From: Fictibacillus halophilus
Lineage (GTDB): Bacteria > Bacillota > Bacilli > Bacillales > Fictibacillaceae
Direction of reading: 5' to 3'
DNA: 64,000 nucleotides
NCBI RefSeq assembly: GCF_016401385.1
Contig: NZ_JAEACF010000001.1
Location: forward strand, 1,860,001-1,924,000
Part shown: positions 43,972-54,081 of the stretch, piece after piece
Layout: each line of letters opens with the position of its first letter
How positions within the stretch are numbered: the stretch's first letter is position 1
Program-made: the position numbers and the translations under genes
The notes under the pieces: model-generated
Told to the model about the DNA's origin: nothing
Seen by the model: only the letters and a program-made list of their open reading frames with translations
Database searches by the model: none

Positions 43972-44778
43972 TTATGCCATTACCCTATGTTCGATTCGAA
44001 GCTTATCCGCGACCATCGCGATGAACTCTGAATTTGTAGGCTTTGCTTTTGACATTGATACGGTATAGCCGAATAGGGATGAGATGCTGTCGATGTTTCC
44101 ACGGCTCCATGCAACTTCAATCGCATGACGTATAGCACGTTCAACACGGCTAGATGTTGTATTGAATTTTTTTGCGATATCTGGATAAAGAACTTTTGTG
44201 ATCGATCCTAATAGTTCAATATCATTGTATACCATAGAGATCGCTTCTCTTAAGTACATATATCCTTTAATATGAGCAGGAACGCCGATCTCATGAATGA
44301 TACTTGTGATACTCGCATCCAGATTGCGTGGTTTATTGTTAATTGTAGATTGGAAGTTGTTTCGATTATTTCCGGACGCACGCTGTACAGTTGATTTTTC
44401 TGCTCCACAGATCTGACGGATCTGACTCGCTAGGTTGTCCATATCGAATGGCTTTAAAATAAAGTATGATGCACCTAAGTCTACGGCTTTTTTCGTAACA
44501 TCTTCCTGACCAAACGCCGTTAACATGATAACATTCGGCTGAGGCAGATCATCGCTAGATCTAATCTTTTCAAGCACTGCTAATCCATCTAAATGAGGCA
44601 TGATAATATCAAGAACTAGTACATCAGGATCTTTATTCTCTAAAACGGATAAACATTCTTGACCGTTGTAAGCTACCCCAATTACCTCCATATCATCTTG
44701 ACTTGAAAGATACTCCCTCAGAAGACTAATCAGTTCACGGTTATCATCAGCTAGACAAACTTTAATTTTTTGCACCAT
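43972..44778 (-). CDS. spo0A: sporulation master regulator Spo0A
   Basis: Response regulator of 268 aa. Receiver domain at residues 1-125 with the acidic pocket LADDN, phosphorylated Asp57 in [13 protein letters not shown] and Lys in FILKPFD. The DNA-binding domain starts near 150 and includes the recognition region [19 protein letters not shown], which is essentially invariant among Spo0A proteins. ATG 44778 with GGGGAGG is chosen over a longer frame. The upstream region carries two exact 0A boxes and a vegetative-type promoter, so autoregulation is expected. Confidence 0.98.
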   Translation of the reverse strand: MVQKIKVCLADDNRELISLLREYLSSQDDMEVIGVAYNGQECLSVLENKDPDVLVLDIIMPHLDGLAVLEKIRSSDDLPQPNVIMLTAFGQEDVTKKAVDLGASYFILKPFDMDNLASQIRQICGAEKSTVQRASGNNRNNFQSTINNKPRNLDASITSIIHEIGVPAHIKGYMYLREAISMVYNDIELLGSITKVLYPDIAKKFNTTSSRVERAIRHAIEVAWSRGNIDSISSLFGYTVSMSKAKPTNSEFIAMVADKLRIEHRVMA

Positions 44779-44901
44779 TATTTCCTCCCCATCCAACAAT
44801 TTCTTGTTTTTCCCAATGTAACATTTCAACAATAAATCTTAAATCCCTTTATTTTGTTTTAAATTTTTTAAAATTATTTTGTTTTTGTAGCAGATAGAGC
44901 C

Positions 44902-44910
44902 ATTTCCTTC
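44902..44910 (-). promoter_or_regulatory. candidate -35 element of a sigma-H promoter for spo0A
   Basis: On the minus strand GAAGGAAAT fits the sigma-H -35 consensus RNAGGAWWW exactly, but the expected -10 (RNNGAATWW) is a poor match. It lies just downstream of a 0A box, where the Ps promoter lies in B. subtilis. Confidence 0.35.
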
Positions 44911-44924
44911 AATTTACTTTGAAT

Positions 44925-44931
44925 TTCGACA
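44925..44931 (-). promoter_or_regulatory. 0A box
   Basis: Exact TGTCGAA on the minus strand, upstream of spo0A. Confidence 0.7.
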
Positions 44932-44956
44932 GTTATTGTATTTCCAAAAGCAGTTT

Positions 44957-44963
44957 TGTCGAA
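44957..44963 (+). promoter_or_regulatory. 0A box (opposite orientation)
   Basis: Exact TGTCGAA on the plus strand, 32 bp from the first box and just downstream of the vegetative-type promoter of spo0A. Confidence 0.6.
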
Positions 44964-44980
44964 TTTTCTTTATATCCCTC

Positions 44981-45009
44981 ATTATACAAAATTTTCATAG
45001 GATTGTCTA
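44981..45009 (-). promoter_or_regulatory. vegetative (sigma-A) promoter of spo0A
   Basis: On the minus strand TAGACA, 17 bp and TATAAT: near-consensus. About 200 bp upstream of the start codon, with both 0A boxes between it and the gene. Confidence 0.7.
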
Positions 45010-45094
45010 AATTATCTAAAATTAAATCATAGCAGAAGACCTCTTTTGCTCGTCGTAGCTGAACGAACCACTTTGGACGTTCCCACTATAAACT

Positions 45095-45141
45095 CAAAAA
45101 AAAAGAACATCTCAACTCATTTTGAGAGTTGAGATGTTCAT
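45095..45141 (-). terminator. second terminator between spoIVB and spo0A
   Basis: GAACATCTCAACTC and its complement with a short loop; on the minus strand a run of nine T follows. Located 100 bp beyond the first terminator of spoIVB, thus doubly insulating spo0A from upstream transcription. Confidence 0.85.
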
Positions 45142-45205
45142 ACACTTAAAAGAAGAATGACTCTTTAGCTATTTTTTATTTCAGTGATAAGTTGATAAGA
45201 TAACA

Positions 45206-45236
45206 AGAAAAACCGGTGAGATTCAACCGGTTTTTC
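45206..45236 (-). terminator. terminator of spoIVB
   Basis: AAAAACCGGT and ACCGGTTTTT arms around an 11-nt loop, ending in TTTTTC on the minus strand, immediately after the spoIVB stop codon. Confidence 0.85.
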
Positions 45237-45239
45237 GAG

Positions 45240-46529
45240 TTAACTCGCCTGTTTTGCATCTTTATAAATATCTACACCGGCTTCATCAAGCATCCACTCG
45301 ATATGAACGCCGTAACCTGATGTTGGGTCATTTACAAACACATGGGTAACGGCTCCAATAATTCTTCCATTCTGAATGATTGGGCTGCCGCTCATTCCTT
45401 GTACGATTCCACCGGTAATTTTTAAAAGTTCAGGATCTGTAATCTTAATGACCATTCCTTTAGTGGCAGGGAATTTCTGCGGAACGGAGCTCACAACATC
45501 AACGTCAAATTCTCGAACCTTTGATCCGTTAACGACAGTCAAAATCTTTGCTGGACCCTCTTTAACTTGATGAGACAGGGCGATTGGCAACGGTTTGTTC
45601 CAGTCCCCATTCGATAATTTATCGTTTAATTTTCCAAAAATGCCAAATGGACTGTTCTTTGAAATGTCCCCTAAAACTCTTTGGTCATTGGAAAAGCGCG
45701 CTAACTTTTCTCCAGGATGACCGTTTGAACCTTTTTCAATGGAAGTAACGGTAGATCCTAGGATTTCCCCGTTATTTACCTTAATAGGCTTTTTGGTATC
45801 CATATCTGAAATCACATGGCCGAGTGCACCATATTTATAGGACGCTGGATCAAAAAAGGTAAGTGTTCCTACACCCGCTGCTGAATCACGAATATATAGT
45901 CCTATGCGATAAGACTGATCATTCTTATCCTGCAGAGGAGTAAGTGTTTTATGAAACGTTTTACCATCTCGAATAATCGTTACGTCTAAAGGATTTCGAG
46001 TTTCACCAGATTGTTTAACAAATGGGCTTACATCTCCCATTTTTTTAATATTTTTTCCGTTAATTTTGGTAATAATATCTCCTACTTGTATATCGGCAAT
46101 TTCACCTGGAGATTGTTTTCCTGTTGTTGTATTTACAAGGTGATGCCCAACAATCAGTACCCCTAGAGTATTTAATTTAACTCCTATTGATTGTCCACCA
46201 GGTACAACCTTTAGATCAGATAAAACTTTTACATTCATCTTTTTTATGGGAAAACTTGCTGCTTCGAGAGTTGCCATGCTATCACCGTTTGTTTTGGCTT
46301 GTATCGAAACTTTATGTTCGCTTTCCATTGCAGTCGTATAAATATTTGTTTCTTCCTGTTTTATGCTTGTTCCAACAGGAAGGGCTTGCATGACATGCTG
46401 TCCTTCAAAAAAGGTAATCGATTCAGGCAGTGCTACATATTCACGCACAGGAGACAAAAAACCGATCCCCACTAAACTTCCAAGGAGAATAACGCCGATC
46501 ATTCGCCGAAGTAAATCCTTATACATCAT
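45240..46529 (-). CDS. spoIVB: SpoIVB peptidase
   Basis: Forespore-secreted serine peptidase of 429 aa that triggers pro-sigma-K processing. N-terminal TM at about residues 9-27, PDZ domain at about 105-190 ([30 protein letters not shown]), then the S55 peptidase domain with the catalytic histidine in [10 protein letters not shown] and serine in [11 protein letters not shown] near residue 380. Two adjacent ATGs could start it, behind GAGGAG. It lies between recN and spo0A, as in all Bacillus. Confidence 0.96.
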   Translation of the reverse strand: MMYKDLLRRMIGVILLGSLVGIGFLSPVREYVALPESITFFEGQHVMQALPVGTSIKQEETNIYTTAMESEHKVSIQAKTNGDSMATLEAASFPIKKMNVKVLSDLKVVPGGQSIGVKLNTLGVLIVGHHLVNTTTGKQSPGEIADIQVGDIITKINGKNIKKMGDVSPFVKQSGETRNPLDVTIIRDGKTFHKTLTPLQDKNDQSYRIGLYIRDSAAGVGTLTFFDPASYKYGALGHVISDMDTKKPIKVNNGEILGSTVTSIEKGSNGHPGEKLARFSNDQRVLGDISKNSPFGIFGKLNDKLSNGDWNKPLPIALSHQVKEGPAKILTVVNGSKVREFDVDVVSSVPQKFPATKGMVIKITDPELLKITGGIVQGMSGSPIIQNGRIIGAVTHVFVNDPTSGYGVHIEWMLDEAGVDIYKDAKQAS

Positions 46530-46615
46530 ACACTCTCCTCGCTCCTAGCTCACACCCTCACCATGGCTGTACCTTTAATTTAGCCTACGGACCATGAGTT
46601 TATAACCAAGAAAAA

Positions 46616-46650
46616 AGAAAAAGCTATTCCTTAAATGGATAGCTTTTTCA
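46616..46650 (-). terminator. terminator of recN
   Basis: AAAAAGCTAT and ATAGCTTTTT arms with a mismatched inner part; T-rich tail on the minus strand, 10 bp after the recN stop. Confidence 0.82.
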
Positions 46651-46660
46651 TGCATAAAGT

Positions 46661-48358
46661 TTATGATGTCTTTTTGATGGACGCTGCAAGCTCTAATAAT
46701 TCCTGAGCATGCTGCCTTGTAAGGTCTGTTATCTCAACCCCTGAGATCATTCTTCCTATTTCATTTACTTTTTCATCTGTTTTTAAGGTAAGAACCTTTG
46801 TAACCGTTCTTCCTTGCAGTGTATCCTTTGAAATATGAAGATGCGTATCAGACATTGCAGCAACTTGTGGAAGGTGAGAAATACAAAGCACTTGTGAGCC
46901 GACTGAAACTCTGTAGATCTTTTCCGCAATTGCTTGAGCGACACGGCCAGAAACGCCCGTATCCACTTCATCGAAAATAATAGCGGTGATACCTTGATTT
47001 TCAGAGAAAATGGTTTTTAGCGCTAATATGATTCTTGAAAGCTCACCACCTGATGCGACTTTGGATAACGGTTTAAGTGGTTCCCCAGGATTCGGAGAGA
47101 TATAAAACTCTACAGAATCAAGTCCCGTTCTCAAAAACTGATTATCCTCCGTTCTCTTCATCACGACTTCGAACTTGGTTTTTTCCATATAAAGTTCTTT
47201 TAGCTGCTGCTGTATGTTATTTTTTAAGACTTTTGCGGTCTCTGCTCTCTTTTTAGTCAGTCTTTTTCCTGAGGTCTCAAGTTTTGCAATAAGCTTATCC
47301 TGCTTCTTTTTGAGCTCTTCAATATGATTATCTTTATTTTGAATAAGTTCTAATTCTTTTTTGATTTTTTCACTATAATCGATCATTTCTTTAACTGAAG
47401 TTCCATACTTGCGTTTAAGCTTACTCAATTCATCAAGACGGGACTCGATGCTGTTAAGCCTTTCCGGATTGTATTCTAATGAATCAAACATATCCCGAAT
47501 CTTATATGTAAGCTCTTCTAATACATAAAAACTGTTGCCAAATTGCTCTTCATCAGCTTTTAATGATTCATCAAGTGCTGCGACTTGCGAGAAATCAGCT
47601 AGCGCACTAGAGACTAACTCAAGTGCTTTTCCTTCACCATAAAGGTTATGATAGGCATCCTGAAGAGAGCCATGAATTCTTTCAAAATTTGAAAGCATTC
47701 GTTTTTCTTCTTCAAGCTTAACATCTTCATCAGGAATGAGATTGCTACCAGCTAATTCTTGATACTGATATTCAAGGAGGTCTATTCTTTGTGCAATCTC
47801 TTGTTCGTTTCTAGATAGCTCAGAAAGCTGCTTATTGATTTCTTTATAGTCCTTGAATGTTGATTCATACGCGATCAACTCTTTTTTAAAATCCTTATCA
47901 CCAAAACTATCGAGTAAAAAAAGATGCTTATCAGGCTGCATTAAGTATTGCGTTTCATGCTGACCATGAATATCTACTAATGCCTGTCCGATCTCTTTAA
48001 GAACAGACAGCGTAACAAGCTTTCCATTTACTCTGCAAATGCTTTTTCCATTCTCTGTAATATCCCTTTTGAGCACGACCATCTCATCTTCATCCGAAAT
48101 CGCAATACCAAATTCCTCACATTTATAATAAACACGATGACCTGGATGAATATGAAACAAACCTTCGATCTCTGCCTTTTGAGTACCATAGCGCACAAAT
48201 TCCGTAGAACCGCGGCCGCCGATCAAAAGTCCGATCGCATCAATGATGATGGACTTTCCTGCCCCTGTTTCACCTGTTAATACGGTTAACCCTTTTGTAA
48301 AAGAAACACTCAAAGAATCAATAATAGCAAAATTACGAATACTTAATTCTGCCAGCAA
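46661..48358 (-). CDS. recN: DNA repair protein RecN
   Basis: SMC-like ATPase of 565 aa. Walker A LTGETGAGKSIIIDA near the N-terminus, a coiled-coil region (about 160-370), the signature KVASGGELSRIILALK and Walker B AIIFDEVDTGVSG near the C-terminus. It acts early in double-strand break repair, tethering DNA ends. Start is TTG at 48358 behind AAGGTG. argR lies 24 bp upstream on the same strand, the usual argR-recN pair. Confidence 0.96.
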   Translation of the reverse strand: MLAELSIRNFAIIDSLSVSFTKGLTVLTGETGAGKSIIIDAIGLLIGGRGSTEFVRYGTQKAEIEGLFHIHPGHRVYYKCEEFGIAISDEDEMVVLKRDITENGKSICRVNGKLVTLSVLKEIGQALVDIHGQHETQYLMQPDKHLFLLDSFGDKDFKKELIAYESTFKDYKEINKQLSELSRNEQEIAQRIDLLEYQYQELAGSNLIPDEDVKLEEEKRMLSNFERIHGSLQDAYHNLYGEGKALELVSSALADFSQVAALDESLKADEEQFGNSFYVLEELTYKIRDMFDSLEYNPERLNSIESRLDELSKLKRKYGTSVKEMIDYSEKIKKELELIQNKDNHIEELKKKQDKLIAKLETSGKRLTKKRAETAKVLKNNIQQQLKELYMEKTKFEVVMKRTEDNQFLRTGLDSVEFYISPNPGEPLKPLSKVASGGELSRIILALKTIFSENQGITAIIFDEVDTGVSGRVAQAIAEKIYRVSVGSQVLCISHLPQVAAMSDTHLHISKDTLQGRTVTKVLTLKTDEKVNEIGRMISGVEITDLTRQHAQELLELAASIKKTS

Positions 48359-48382
48359 TTACATCACACCTTATTTTAAAAA

Positions 48383-48832
48383 TTACAGCATATCTAAAAA
48401 GCGCTGCGAAACATCTGCACTAACTTCTTTAGAACGACAAATAATCAAAATTGTATCATCGCCACAGATCGTTCCCATTAAATCTTCCCAATCTAGCTTA
48501 TCGATTAACGCTCCAATGGCATTTGCATTACCAGGAAGTGTCTTCATAATGATCAGATGATCTGCATAATCAATACTAATAAAGCTGTCAGTCAGCGTTC
48601 TTTTTAATTTTTGCAGTGGGTTGAATCTTTGGTCAGCCGGAAGACTGTATTTATAGCGACCATCGTTCATCGGTACTTTCACAAGATGCAGTTCTTTAAT
48701 ATCACGGGAAACTGTTGCTTGGGTTACATTAAAGTTGGCATTCTTGAGCAGTTCCACTAAGTCGTCTTGCGTTTCAATATCATGATTGCTAATCATTTCA
48801 CGTATTTTAATATGTCGTTGTCCTTTATTCAC
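48383..48832 (-). CDS. argR: arginine repressor ArgR/AhrC
   Basis: 149-aa hexameric arginine sensor. N-terminal winged helix ([40 protein letters not shown]) and C-terminal oligomerisation/arginine-binding domain with [14 protein letters not shown]. In Bacillus it represses arginine synthesis and activates catabolism. Starts with GTG at 48832 behind GAGGTGG. Target sites of its type lie in front of the artP-like gene here. Confidence 0.96.
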   Translation of the reverse strand: MNKGQRHIKIREMISNHDIETQDDLVELLKNANFNVTQATVSRDIKELHLVKVPMNDGRYKYSLPADQRFNPLQKLKRTLTDSFISIDYADHLIIMKTLPGNANAIGALIDKLDWEDLMGTICGDDTILIICRSKEVSADVSQRFLDML

Positions 48833-48920
48833 TCGTGATCCACCTCAATTTACACTGTCACATTCTGCCTTTATCTTATACTATTGTGCATAGGATGTAA
48901 ATTTTTCATTAATAGAATAA

Positions 48921-48955
48921 TAAAAAGAGCGAGGAATTTATTCCCGCTCTTTCTT
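48921..48955 (-). terminator. terminator of the yqxC transcription unit
   Basis: AAAGAGCG...GGAA and TTCC...CGCTCTTT arms with a T-rich end on the minus strand. The stem overlaps the last codons of yqxC. Confidence 0.8.
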
Positions 48956-49756
48956 TAATGTTTCATGAGCTGACTTAACAACTTCTTCAATATTCTCTGA
49001 AGTTATGGTTTGAAAGTCCTCATTATTCACTTTTCCATGCATTAAAAACTCTATGTTGCCATCCCCACCAGTAATAGGTGAAAAAGACAATGCAACAGGA
49101 TTAATCCCTGTTTTACGGGCAAAATCTGTAATCTCTTCGATCACGCGTTTATGAACTTTTGGATCTCTAACAATTCCCTTCTTCCCGACTTCTTCACGTC
49201 CTGCTTCAAACTGAGGCTTGATCAAAGCGATCACATCGCCAGTTGGCATAAGCTGAGTCAGCACAGGAAGTATAATTCGTAGAGAAATAAATGAAACGTC
49301 AATTGTGGCAAAGTGAGGAATGCCCTGTTGTAGCTGATCAGGGGTTACATACCTAAAGTTTGTTCTTTCCATCACCGCTACTCTAGAGTCATTTCTTAGC
49401 TTCCAGGCTAGTTGATTGTAGCCAACATCGATCGCATAAATATAAGATGCGCCATTTTGAAGTGCACAATCTGTAAAACCGCCTGTTGAAGCTCCAATAT
49501 CCATCCCAATCTTTTCTTTAACATCAAAATCGAAAATCTGAAGTGCTTTTTCAAGCTTCAATCCGCCTCTTCCTACATAAGGAATGACATCTCCTTTAAC
49601 CTGGAGAGGCGCATCTTGTTCTATCTTTTCTCCTGGCTTATCCATCCGGTTCGTTCCTGAATACACAAGACCTGCCATAACAGATCGTTTGGCTTTTTCT
49701 CGTGTTTCACAAAGTCCTCGATTGACAAGCAGTACATCTACACGTTCTTTTTTCAT
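48938..49756 (-). CDS. yqxC: TlyA-family rRNA 2'-O-methyltransferase (YqxC)
   Basis: 272 aa: an S4 RNA-binding domain (residues 1-62, [21 protein letters not shown] at the start) and an FtsJ-type methyltransferase domain with the SAM motif [14 protein letters not shown] and the catalytic-lysine motif LIKPQFEAG. TlyA in mycobacteria methylates 16S and 23S rRNA; targets in Bacillus are inferred. Its ATG overlaps the dxs stop by 4 bp. Confidence 0.92.
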   Translation of the reverse strand: MKKERVDVLLVNRGLCETREKAKRSVMAGLVYSGTNRMDKPGEKIEQDAPLQVKGDVIPYVGRGGLKLEKALQIFDFDVKEKIGMDIGASTGGFTDCALQNGASYIYAIDVGYNQLAWKLRNDSRVAVMERTNFRYVTPDQLQQGIPHFATIDVSFISLRIILPVLTQLMPTGDVIALIKPQFEAGREEVGKKGIVRDPKVHKRVIEEITDFARKTGINPVALSFSPITGGDGNIEFLMHGKVNNEDFQTITSENIEEVVKSAHETLKKERE

Positions 49757-51651
49757 GTAAGAAGACCCTTTTCTGCCTTTCTTTTAACAAGTGCTTTCAC
49801 ACGCTCAACGAGATCAGGTGTTGTAATTCCGATCTCTTCTAATAGTTTTGTTACACTTCCATGCTCGATAAAGCAATCTGGTATTCCCATGCGATCGATG
49901 ATCACATTAGCCTGGTGATCTGCTGCATGCTCTAATACCGCACTTCCAAAACCGCCTTGAAGAACTGCTTCTTCAAGAGTTAATATAGGCATATTTTCCG
50001 CATAAAGCTCTTTTAGCATTTTTGAGTCAAGCGGTTTAATAAAACGAGCGTTGATCACACGTGCAGAGACACCTGATTTCGCAAGGATTTCCCACGCTTC
50101 AAGTGCCATTGGAATCGTCGTTCCGAACGTAAGAATCGCAACGTCGTCTCCCTCTTTAAGCACTTCCCATGAACCAATTGGGATATTCTCGAACTCTTCA
50201 TCCATCGGTACTCCTGAACCGTTACCTCTTGGGAATCTGATCGCAATCGGACCATCTTCGTAGTTAAGAGCAGAGTAAACCATATGCTGAAGCTCATTTT
50301 CATCTTTCCCCATCATCAATACCATATTTGGGATATGACGCAAGAAAGCAATATCAAATACACCTTGGTGCGTTTCTCCATCAGCACCAACAAGACCAGA
50401 TCTGTCTATTGTGAAAACGACATTCAAATTCTGTCTCGCTACATCATGAACAACTTGGTCGTAACCTCGCTGCAAAAACGTAGAATAGATCGATAGGACC
50501 GGTTTCATATTCTGCGTCGCAAGCCCAGCTGCCATCGTTGTTGCATGCTGTTCAGCAATACCAACGTCAAACAAGCGATCAGGAAACGCTTTGCCGTAAT
50601 CCGTTAGCTTAGAGCCAATGGTCATGGCAGGCGTTATGACAGCAATACGATCATCTTTATGTGAAAGAGTCTCGAGTGTTTTACTGACAACTCCGCTGTA
50701 AGAAGGTCCTACTTGCTGCGGTTTGATTTGCTCACCTGATTCAATCTTATAAGGACCTACACCATGCCAGCTGTCTTTCTTATCACTCTCAGCGGGTTCA
50801 TATCCTTTTCCTTTTTTCGTAAGAACATGAATGATTACAGGACCTTTCGTCTTTTTCGCATATGTTAGATTTTCGATCAGGTCGTCTACATCATGACCAT
50901 CAACTGGTCCTAAATAGGTGTAGCCCAATTCCTCAAAAAACATGCCAGATACTAACAAATACTTCAAGCTATCCTTTACACGTTCGGCCGTTGCAGCCAA
51001 TTTCCCGCCAAACGCAGGTATCTTACGGATTAGTGATTCAAGCTCATCTTTTGCTTTATTGTATTTTCTAGCTGTTCTCATGCGTCCTAAAACGTTGTGA
51101 AGAGCCCCTACATTTGGTGCGATAGACATCTCGTTGTCGTTAAGTACAACGATTAAGTCTTTCTTTTCATGACCGATATGGTTCAGCGCTTCTAAAGCCA
51201 TACCGCCTGTTAAAGCACCATCACCAATGACCGCAAGAACTTTATCATCCGTTTTCTTAAGATCTCTGGCGATAGCCATACCCATAGCTGCAGAAAGTGA
51301 TGTAGAACTGTGCCCTGTTTCCCAAACATCATGTTCGCTTTCAATCCTTTTAGGAAAACCACAGAGACCTTTATACTGACGAAGTGTATCAAACTGAGAC
51401 GCTCTTCCCGTTAGGATCTTGTGCACATAAGCTTGATGACCTACATCCCAAATAAATTTGTCTTTCGGACTGTCAAAGACTTTGTGCATGGCAAGCGTTA
51501 ATTCTACAACGCCAAGATTAGGACCTAGGTGGCCTCCTCTAACTGAAAGTTTTTCAATTAGAAAAGAACGAATTTCGGCAGCTAATTTATTTAATTGTTC
51601 AGTTTCATACGTTTTCAAAAACTGAGGATCTTGAATTTCTTCCAGGTTCAT
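49753..51651 (-). CDS. dxs: 1-deoxy-D-xylulose-5-phosphate synthase
   Basis: ThDP enzyme of 632 aa for the first step of the MEP isoprenoid pathway. It has [14 protein letters not shown], the ThDP-binding [15 protein letters not shown] with [11 protein letters not shown], and the C-terminal [15 protein letters not shown]. The start ATG 51651 (MNLEEIQDP) matches the known N-terminus of Bacillus Dxs and has AGAGAGG upstream; a longer frame begins at 51672, overlapping the oapA stop. Placed downstream of ispA and the OLE RNA, so three isoprenoid-related units are in one operon. Confidence 0.96.
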   Translation of the reverse strand: MNLEEIQDPQFLKTYETEQLNKLAAEIRSFLIEKLSVRGGHLGPNLGVVELTLAMHKVFDSPKDKFIWDVGHQAYVHKILTGRASQFDTLRQYKGLCGFPKRIESEHDVWETGHSSTSLSAAMGMAIARDLKKTDDKVLAVIGDGALTGGMALEALNHIGHEKKDLIVVLNDNEMSIAPNVGALHNVLGRMRTARKYNKAKDELESLIRKIPAFGGKLAATAERVKDSLKYLLVSGMFFEELGYTYLGPVDGHDVDDLIENLTYAKKTKGPVIIHVLTKKGKGYEPAESDKKDSWHGVGPYKIESGEQIKPQQVGPSYSGVVSKTLETLSHKDDRIAVITPAMTIGSKLTDYGKAFPDRLFDVGIAEQHATTMAAGLATQNMKPVLSIYSTFLQRGYDQVVHDVARQNLNVVFTIDRSGLVGADGETHQGVFDIAFLRHIPNMVLMMGKDENELQHMVYSALNYEDGPIAIRFPRGNGSGVPMDEEFENIPIGSWEVLKEGDDVAILTFGTTIPMALEAWEILAKSGVSARVINARFIKPLDSKMLKELYAENMPILTLEEAVLQGGFGSAVLEHAADHQANVIIDRMGIPDCFIEHGSVTKLLEEIGITTPDLVERVKALVKRKAEKGLLT

Positions 51652-51671
51652 GGAATATGCCTCTCTTTCCA

Positions 51672-52268
51672 TTAACGCCTTTTCTTCTCTCTTTTAGCAG
51701 GCGATAGCAGTTTAATTCTTAATTTTTCCTCTAAAAAATATAATAAACGCCCAACCTGAAAAATAATAAAGGTTGAGTGGTTGATCGCATATGATTTTCC
51801 TAACGCTTTGCCTCCTACAGTAAGTGCAGCAACTACACTAGTGAAGACGATCGAGATCAAATACTCGGAGTTTGATCCAGAACTATTCCCCATAGAGAGT
51901 GTAAGTTCTACAACAACTGCAGCAGATGCTGTTCCGCTAACGATTCCAGAGATATCACCGATAACATCGTTACAAAAATTCGCTACACGATCTGCGTTTC
52001 TTGTAATGATTATAGCATGTCTTGCTCCAGGAACCTTCTCAGAAGCCATCGCATGAAACGGAACTTCATTCGCAGCTGTTGATGCTACCCCCACTATGTC
52101 AAACAGAACCCCGGTTAATACGATTAGAAAGACGATTCCCATCCCGATAGCCCACGAAACTCCATTTAACAAAAAAGAGGATACAACTGTAAAAATAGCC
52201 GCTAACACAAGAGTGATAACGGCAATGCTTGTACTCCATTTGAGTGTTTTAGTAAAGGAATGCTTCAT
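51672..52268 (-). CDS. oapA: OLE-associated membrane protein OapA
   Basis: 198-aa integral membrane protein with about four TMs (residues about 13-35, 38-60, 115-133 and 138-162) and a conserved centre, [20 protein letters not shown] and [15 protein letters not shown], reminiscent of CNNM/DUF21 transporters. The identification as OapA rests on three points: it lies directly downstream of the OLE-like RNA, between ispA and dxs; its length is close to that of B. halodurans OapA; and it is membrane-bound. OapA binds OLE RNA and carries it to the membrane. A strongly basic C-terminal tail ([10 protein letters not shown]) suits RNA contact. Confidence 0.85.
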   Translation of the reverse strand: MKHSFTKTLKWSTSIAVITLVLAAIFTVVSSFLLNGVSWAIGMGIVFLIVLTGVLFDIVGVASTAANEVPFHAMASEKVPGARHAIIITRNADRVANFCNDVIGDISGIVSGTASAAVVVELTLSMGNSSGSNSEYLISIVFTSVVAALTVGGKALGKSYAINHSTFIIFQVGRLLYFLEEKLRIKLLSPAKREKKRR

Positions 52269-52305
52269 GCATAACTCCTCACCTTTTGGTCACTTTATGT
52301 AATAG

Positions 52306-52918
52306 GGAGTGGTCACCTTATTAAGTAAAGACTGCGGCTTAGGTCCAGTAGGTTTTCCCAGAAGAGTACGAAATGTCGCCATATTCGCGGTTTCCCTTTA
52401 CTCTCTTCTTAACGCTGTTGCCAAACGTTAGACTAGATTACCACTTAGTCCGCACTATAATCCCTAATAGGTGTCAGGGCAGAACAGTCTAGGAGTTTTC
52501 CTCAACAGCCTCACGCACATTCCCTAGCCTCTTTTGCAGAGAAGATTTCATATGGTATAAAGCTCATAATCAGCGGCCAACCGATACAGGCTTTTCACAC
52601 CATAATCCCCTCAAGCTCCACTCAAGGCAGGCTACGCTGCTCGCCTTCTTTTCCTGTGAACAAGAAAAAAAGCTAAGCAGGTTCAAACCCCATTTCGCAG
52701 TAAGGTCTTTTGAACACAAACCGCAAATATGGGGGCCTCCGCGGAAGAAGGGTCCTCGCCCACATGCCATTGTGGATCGCCCTTCAACCTTAACTCCCAG
52801 CGATGACCCAAGGCTGGGCGCCTCAAGCCAATACAAGGAACTTCATCGATGTGCCCTTTGGCGGATTTTTAGGCCCGCCTTCAGGAATGGGGGGCTGACT
52901 AGAATACTGCACCACTCC
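52306..52918 (-). ncRNA. ole: OLE RNA (ornate, large, extremophilic)
   Basis: The 695-bp gap between ispA and oapA holds no believable gene on either strand, yet is rich in stems. On the minus strand it begins GGAGUGGU (52918-52911) and ends ACCACUCC (52313-52306), which pair perfectly, giving about 613 nt, the known size of OLE (about 610 nt). Its location (ispA-OLE-oapA-dxs) is the published one. GC-rich conserved-looking blocks occur at about 52690-52900 (for example GCGAGGACCC and GCGGAGGCCCCC). OLE forms a membrane ribonucleoprotein with OapA and is linked to cold, ethanol and magnesium tolerance and to carbon/energy adaptation. Co-transcribed with the isoprenoid operon. Confidence 0.9.
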
Positions 52919-52963
52919 AAAGCAAATAATATCATATCATACTTCCAATTTTGCAACAATCTC

Positions 52964-53845
52964 TTAATGGTTTCTTTTTATAATGTAGTCAGCGATGGAC
53001 GCTAATATGCCTGTATTTCCGTTGATCTTGTTTAAATGGTCCAAAGAAATATGTATGTGATTTTCCATTTCTTTCTTTGCACCATCAAGACCAAGAATCT
53101 TAGGGTATGTGGTTTTCAAGTTGGCTTCATCACTTCCAACGGGTTTACCTATCTCTTCTTGATTCCCTGTTACATCAAGGATGTCATCTTGAATCTGAAA
53201 AGCAATTCCGATATGCCGTGCATAGTTTGTCAGGTGCATAAGATCTTCATCAGAAGCTCCTGCTGCAATTCCACCTATGATCACTGAACATTCAAGCATC
53301 TTACCTGTCTTTTTTTCATGAATGCTTTCTAACTCCATTAACGAGAGGTTTCTGTTTTCTCCCTCTATATCTTCTACTTGACCACCGACCATACCTGTTG
53401 CTCCTGCTGCTTTTGATAATACTGCAATCATTTGAACTTTTTGGACAGCTGTTAAAAAGGAGTTGTTCGTAATCAAGCTAAAGCTCTCTGTTAATAAAGC
53501 ATCACCTGCTAATATCGCTTGAGCCTCGCCAAAAACTTTGTGGTTAGTGAGTTTGCCTCTTCTATAATCATCATTATCCATAGAAGGAAGATCATCATGG
53601 ATCAGAGAATAAGTGTGAACAAATTCAATCGAACAAACAACATCTACTATTTCTTCTGTATTCTTTTCAAAAGATTCCATAACTGCAAGGGCAAGGATTG
53701 GACGTATTCGCTTTCCACCTGCAGAAATTGAATATAGCATCGATTTTTTTAATGTTTCTGGAGCATCCAACTTGTCCAAATAAGCGACCATCTTTTCTTC
53801 AACCAATGTTTTTTTATCTCGAAGATATTGTTCAAACGCTATCAA
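52964..53845 (-). CDS. ispA: farnesyl/geranyl diphosphate synthase
   Basis: Trans-prenyltransferase of 293 aa. First aspartate-rich motif [10 protein letters not shown] near residue 85-95, second QIQDDILD near 220, plus [12 protein letters not shown]. It elongates DMAPP with IPP to farnesyl diphosphate for undecaprenol and quinone synthesis. TTG start at 53845 behind GGAGGAAG; it overlaps the xseB stop by 4 bp. OLE RNA begins about 46 bp after its stop. Confidence 0.95.
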   Translation of the reverse strand: MIAFEQYLRDKKTLVEEKMVAYLDKLDAPETLKKSMLYSISAGGKRIRPILALAVMESFEKNTEEIVDVVCSIEFVHTYSLIHDDLPSMDNDDYRRGKLTNHKVFGEAQAILAGDALLTESFSLITNNSFLTAVQKVQMIAVLSKAAGATGMVGGQVEDIEGENRNLSLMELESIHEKKTGKMLECSVIIGGIAAGASDEDLMHLTNYARHIGIAFQIQDDILDVTGNQEEIGKPVGSDEANLKTTYPKILGLDGAKKEMENHIHISLDHLNKINGNTGILASIADYIIKRNH

Positions 53846-54081
53846 TGATCTTCCTCCTGAATCGCGAATGGTTCTTCTTTTCCGTCTTCATGCAGAATCG
53901 TATCCATCTTCTTCTCAACGTTCTGTAATTTCGTATGACATAATTTTGAGAGCTTCATTCCTTGTTGATACAGATCAATACTTTCTTCTAAAGGAACATC
54001 TCCCTGTTCAAGCTTTTCAACGATTTCTTCTAGCTGTATCATAGCTTCTTCAAATGTAAGTTTGCTTGTTTTTTCAGTCAT
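53842..54081 (-). CDS. xseB: exodeoxyribonuclease VII small subunit
   Basis: 79-aa helical protein: [20 protein letters not shown] and [16 protein letters not shown] are the XseB signature. It binds XseA to make the exonuclease VII complex. ATG 54081 lies inside the 3' end of xseA (8-bp overlap) with GGAGGCG upstream; the longer frame has no support. An acidic tail ends the protein. Confidence 0.94.
   Translation of the reverse strand: MTEKTSKLTFEEAMIQLEEIVEKLEQGDVPLEESIDLYQQGMKLSKLCHTKLQNVEKKMDTILHEDGKEEPFAIQEEDH

Noticed and set aside
52570..52836. 88-aa open frame on the minus strand inside the OLE region
   Set aside because: It lies entirely in the structured RNA, has no ribosome binding site, and its translation (many Gly, Ser, Cys, Trp) resembles no protein I know.
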